15,805 nt of DNA from JAHCHG01 sp038251885 (GTDB lineage: Bacteria > Acidobacteriota > Blastocatellia > Pyrinomonadales > Pyrinomonadaceae). The DNA is taken from contig JBBSAX010000114.1 of the NCBI GenBank assembly GCA_038251885.1, positions 1 through 15,805 on the forward strand, written 5' to 3'. The position numbers were made by a program, and so were the translations under genes. Shown here piece by piece: positions 13,396 through 15,805 of the stretch (the first letter of the stretch is position 1; every line of letters begins with the position of its first letter). Under the pieces are notes generated by a model that had not been told where the DNA came from, did not search any database, and worked only from the letters and a program-made list of their open reading frames with translations.

Positions 13396-13743
13396 ATGAT
13401 TTTTTATAAATTAGATTACGCAATTGAAAAAACTTTAGAACAACAGCCGAGTTTGGAACAAAAGTTCTTACTCGAATTTACAGGGAAAAAATTTAATGCA
13501 AAAGAGGCAAAAAACCTCTGGGAAAGAGTTATTGACCACAAATGGTATGTCAGCGAAAGGTTGAAACGCGACATCGGATTAAAGGTCGCAGCGATTGATT
13601 ATCTGGAAAATTTCTATGAACCGTTCGGCAATAGTAAGCCGAAAACAAACTTTAGAAACTTTATTCCGCGAATTTTGAACACTTTATCAAATTCAATACC
13701 ACCGCCGCCGATTTCAAAGAACTTACGAAAATTTAATGCTTAA
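13396..13743 (+). CDS. Small protein of unknown function (resembles a C-terminal piece of DUF4032-type proteins)
   Basis: The 115-residue product has an excellent ribosome binding site (GGAGG, ten bases before the ATG). The core LWERVIDHKWYVSERLKRD with IGLKVAAIDYLENF is well formed and, from memory, resembles the HxWYxSExxxRDVGLxxA segment of DUF4032 proteins; the rest of that domain is absent. The C-terminus is basic with a proline run (IPPPPISKN). No signal peptide, membrane segment or Cys is present, so it should be cytoplasmic. It is a single-gene unit closed by the strong hairpin 26 bases downstream. It is divergent from the LysR-type gene and may be its target. No function can be assigned. 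Confidence 0.75.
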   Translation: MIFYKLDYAIEKTLEQQPSLEQKFLLEFTGKKFNAKEAKNLWERVIDHKWYVSERLKRDIGLKVAAIDYLENFYEPFGNSKPKTNFRNFIPRILNTLSNSIPPPPISKNLRKFNA

Positions 13744-13769
13744 GCAGAAAACGGTCGGTGCGATAACTA

Positions 13770-13813
13770 AGAAAAGGGAGCGGTTCTTTCAAGAAAGAAC
13801 CGCTCCCTTTTCT
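13770..13813 (+). terminator. Strong intrinsic terminator, perfect 21-bp stem
   Basis: The arms at 13770-13790 and 13793-13813 are perfectly complementary over 21 bases with an AA loop; the core is GGGAGCGGTTC. T-rich sequence lies in and after the right arm (CCCTTTTCTACTTTCATTTTC). It ends the transcript of the 13396 gene. Its unusual stem length and perfection could equally fit a fixed mobile palindrome used as terminator. Confidence 0.8.
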
Positions 13814-13881
13814 ACTTTCATTTTCTTAACTTTTTGAAATTCATTTTAATTTGGTAAACTACAAACAGGAGAACTGAAAGA

Positions 13882-14103
13882 ATGTCTTTAATAATTTACA
13901 CAAAACCGGGCTGTCCGTATTGCGACAAGGCACGGGACTACTACAACGATAATAATATCGAATTTACCGAACATAACGCGCAGGATGATCCAATGAGAAA
14001 GAAAGAAATGCTTGAACTTTCGGGCGGTGATCTGGTCGTTCCGTGCATTGTCGAAAACGGCGAATATATTCAATCGGGTTGGGGCGATCCGCTGCGTGGC
14101 TGA
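13882..14103 (+). CDS. Glutaredoxin-like protein, candidate Uxx-star-type selenoprotein (may extend to 14121)
   Basis: AGGAG lies about ten bases before the ATG. The 73 residues to the TGA at 14101-14103 form a short glutaredoxin fold: IIYTKPGCPYC with the CPYC redox pair (Cys11, Cys14), a cis-proline strand (LVVPCIVENGEYI, Pro-Cys) and the C-terminal GWGDPLRG. Glutaredoxins reduce disulfides or bind Fe-S clusters using thiols. From memory, a glutaredoxin-like (seleno)protein family called Uxx-star has Cys or selenocysteine right after such a C-terminal Gly-rich segment, and its genes are often cut short at the UGA. Here the frame continues past TGA for five codons (TVTPD) to TAA 14119-14121, with a SECIS-like hairpin downstream. 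No selenocysteine machinery is visible in the window, so an ordinary stop remains possible. Confidence 0.8.
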   Translation: MSLIIYTKPGCPYCDKARDYYNDNNIEFTEHNAQDDPMRKKEMLELSGGDLVVPCIVENGEYIQSGWGDPLRG

Positions 14104-14136
14104 ACGGTTACACCGGATTAATCAGCAGTTTGCTGA
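14101..14136 (+). promoter_or_regulatory. Candidate UGA recoding site with SECIS-like hairpin
   Basis: After the TGA at 14101-14103 comes a perfect 6-bp stem, TCAGCA-GTT-TGCTGA (14122-14136). The first loop base is G and lies 24 bases after the TGA. Bacterial SECIS elements usually have a short apical stem, a G among the first loop bases, and a UGA-to-loop distance of roughly 16-37 bases. The match is structural only. No T-tract follows, so it is not a convincing terminator. Confidence 0.4.
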
Positions 14137-14174
14137 GAACAAACACTTTAACGATGCGCGATGTTAATTCATTT

Positions 14175-14231
14175 CAAGATAATTGACATTGAATCTTTTA
14201 TAGGTCAAAATTTAATTATTCAATTATCTTG
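14175..14231. repeat. 12-bp perfect inverted repeat upstream of the kinase gene
   Basis: CAAGATAATTGA at 14175-14186 pairs with TCAATTATCTTG at 14220-14231 across 33 bases. A TTGACA at 14183-14188 overlaps the left arm, with a weak CAAAAT 17 bases later, so the repeat may frame a promoter for the kinase. The rest of 14137-14348 is AT-rich and I see nothing else in it. Confidence 0.45.
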
Positions 14232-14348
14232 GCTTGAACGAAATTAAGTTTTTTATTTATATAATCATCGCTAATTTACATATTTTTACAAAACTTAAGT
14301 CCTAAATAAATCCAACCAAGATCAAGAAAAACAAATCCAAACTAACGT

Positions 14349-15805
14349 ATGGTTGGCTCAAAAATTAATCAATACGAAATCTTGGAAAAAATCGGCGCGG
14401 GCGGTCAGGGAACGGTTTATAAAGCCAGAGATACAAAACTCGACCGAATTGTTGTAATAAAAGTTTTGCCACCGGAATTAACCGCTAGAACCGCCAATTT
14501 TACCCGCTTTGAACGCGAAGCCCAACTTTGCTCGCAACTCGACCACCAAAACGTCTGCACAATTTTTGATTATCACGAAGACAACGGTGTTTTCTACATT
14601 GCAATGCAATATGTGCAGGGGAAAAACGTGCGTCAGCTTGTCAATGGTCGTCCGCTCGATTTGAAAAGTGCGTTAAGCATCGGGATTCAGGTTTGCGACG
14701 CGCTTGCCTACGCTCATTCCCGAAATATCATTCACCGCGACATCAAAGCCGGAAATATAATGGTGACGGAAAGCGGACAAGCTAAAATTCTCGATTTCGG
14801 GCTTGCCAAGCTGATGGAAGACGAAATCCCGCAAAATCAAGGAAATAGAATTGACATAACGGAGTTGGGAATTCCATACGGAACGGCAACTTATGCCGCG
14901 CCGGAGCAGGCGAAAGGTGAAAAAACGGATCATCGGGCAGATATTTTCTCAACCGGCGTTTTGCTCTACGAAATGCTGACGGGAATTTGGGCTTTTCAAG
15001 GCAAAACTGTTGTTGACGTGCGCCATCAGGTTTTGCACGGAACGCCGAGACCGATTGCCGATATGCGTCCCGAACCGATTCCGCAGCATCTTCAGGCAAT
15101 AGTTGACAAAGCTCTGGCAAAAGAACCAAAAAATCGTTATCAGCAAATCGCACAAATGCGTGATGATTTGCGTTCAGTTTTACAGGAAATTTCAGGAATG
15201 CCCGTTTTGCAATCAGATACCTTTAAACCGACACACATTGAAGATAAAAATCCGGTTAAACGCGCGTGGGATTGGCTGACCGGAAAATCGCACAGCGACG
15301 ATTCTTCTTCCGTTCAAGTTACGCCATCAAGTTCGCTCACACCGACTTATTCGCCCGACACGACTTATACTGCCAGCGGACAGGAAAAGAAAAGTGTGGC
15401 AATTTTGCCGTTCAAAAATCTAAGCCAAGACCCGACCGCAAGTTTTTATGAGTTTTCTCTGGCTGATGCCGTAATTACCGAACTTGCACAACTTCGTTCG
15501 TTAATTGTTCGCCCGTCTTCGGTTATCGCAAAATATCAGGGCAAAGAATTCGACCCGCGCGAAGTCGGCAGAGAAATGCGGGTTCACGCGGTTTTGTCCG
15601 CTGGATTTTTGCGTTCAGGCGAGAAAATCCGCGTAACGGCACAGCTTCTCGATGTCATCAGCGGCGAGATTTTATGGAGCGACCGCATTGATGCGGTCGG
15701 CGAAGATATTCTTGCTTTGCAGGACATTATCGCTCAAAGAATTTTAGAAGGTTTGCGGCTCGAACTGTCCACCGGCGAACAGGAAAAACTCGGTCGCCGC
15801 GCCAC
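14349..15805 (+). CDS. Ser/Thr protein kinase (Hanks type) with C-terminal TolB-like region, cut by window end
   Basis: The frame opens at ATG 14349 and is still open at the last base, giving 485 residues so far. The kinase domain has the Gly loop GAGGQGTV (16-23), Lys38 in VVIKVLPPE, HRDIKAGN (His129-Asn136), DFG (149-151) and APE (184-186), so catalysis should be intact. It ends near residue 280. A polar Ser/Thr-rich linker follows, then from about 352 (VAILPFKNLS) a TolB-N/FlgO-like domain (ADAVITELAQLRSL, ARVTAQLLD-type strands). Such kinase plus TolB-like proteins, often continuing into TPR repeats, are abundant in Acidobacteriota. No transmembrane helix is seen between the domains. It phosphorylates unknown targets. 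No clear ribosome binding site precedes the ATG. Confidence 0.9.
   Translation, partial: MVGSKINQYEILEKIGAGGQGTVYKARDTKLDRIVVIKVLPPELTARTANFTRFEREAQLCSQLDHQNVCTIFDYHEDNGVFYIAMQYVQGKNVRQLVNGRPLDLKSALSIGIQVCDALAYAHSRNIIHRDIKAGNIMVTESGQAKILDFGLAKLMEDEIPQNQGNRIDITELGIPYGTATYAAPEQAKGEKTDHRADIFSTGVLLYEMLTGIWAFQGKTVVDVRHQVLHGTPRPIADMRPEPIPQHLQAIVDKALAKEPKNRYQQIAQMRDDLRSVLQEISGMPVLQSDTFKPTHIEDKNPVKRAWDWLTGKSHSDDSSSVQVTPSSSLTPTYSPDTTYTASGQEKKSVAILPFKNLSQDPTASFYEFSLADAVITELAQLRSLIVRPSSVIAKYQGKEFDPREVGREMRVHAVLSAGFLRSGEKIRVTAQLLDVISGEILWSDRIDAVGEDILALQDIIAQRILEGLRLELSTGEQEKLGRRA

Noticed and set aside
13770..13813. Perfect 21-bp hairpin as a small RNA gene or mobile element end
   Set aside because: Its position 26 bases after a stop codon with T-rich sequence in and after the right arm fits an intrinsic terminator; nothing else supports an RNA gene.

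Overview
The window looks like a chromosomal segment from a Gram-negative bacterium. It carries an outer-membrane efflux channel, a lipoprotein-type periplasmic adaptor and an exported thioredoxin-like protein. The best guess is an Acidobacteriota member, perhaps Blastocatellia/Pyrinomonadales-like. That guess rests on a Ser/Thr kinase fused to a TolB-like sensory region at the right end, moderate base composition and many short palindromic repeats. It comes from gene content, not from any database comparison.

Layout, left to right. (a) 1-260: the last 42 residues of an IS630-type transposase, then a 20-bp inverted repeat. (b) 289-2376, plus strand: a Cys-rich exported protein of unknown function, a TlpA/ResA-like thiol-disulfide oxidoreductase with an extra CCxxC-containing N-terminal region, and a beta-barrel-like protein without a visible signal peptide. 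(c) 2430-3794: a ParD-type antitoxin with a palindromic operator candidate, a ParE-type toxin truncated at its 3' end, and, on the opposite strand, an AT-richer trypsin-like protease gene whose 3' end forms the junction. (d) 3856-11224, minus strand: an RND tripartite efflux operon (adaptor, pump, outer-membrane channel). Between adaptor and pump lies a gene for a four-helix-bundle protein of the 23S rRNA intervening-sequence family, flanked by near-identical 34-nt direct repeats. (e) 11435-13213: a palindromic element in the leader of a rhodanese gene, then a convergent pair of a [2Fe-2S] ferredoxin-like gene and a LysR-type regulator; a second repeat family makes up the ferredoxin C-terminus. 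(f) 13396-14121: a small protein of unknown function, a perfect 21-bp terminator hairpin, and a glutaredoxin-like gene whose terminal TGA may be recoded as selenocysteine. (g) 14349 to the window end: a eukaryotic-like Ser/Thr protein kinase with a TolB-like region, cut by the window edge.

How the parts fit. The RND genes form one coherent export machine. The TlpA, rhodanese, glutaredoxin and ferredoxin genes share a thiol/redox theme but are not one operon. The most interesting points are the repeat-bounded four-helix-bundle gene inside the efflux operon, the possible selenocysteine codon at 14101-14103, and the protease gene that seems to have landed in parE. Several unrelated palindromic repeat families sit exactly at gene boundaries, touching stop codons or start-codon leaders, which suggests steady small-scale mobile-repeat activity.
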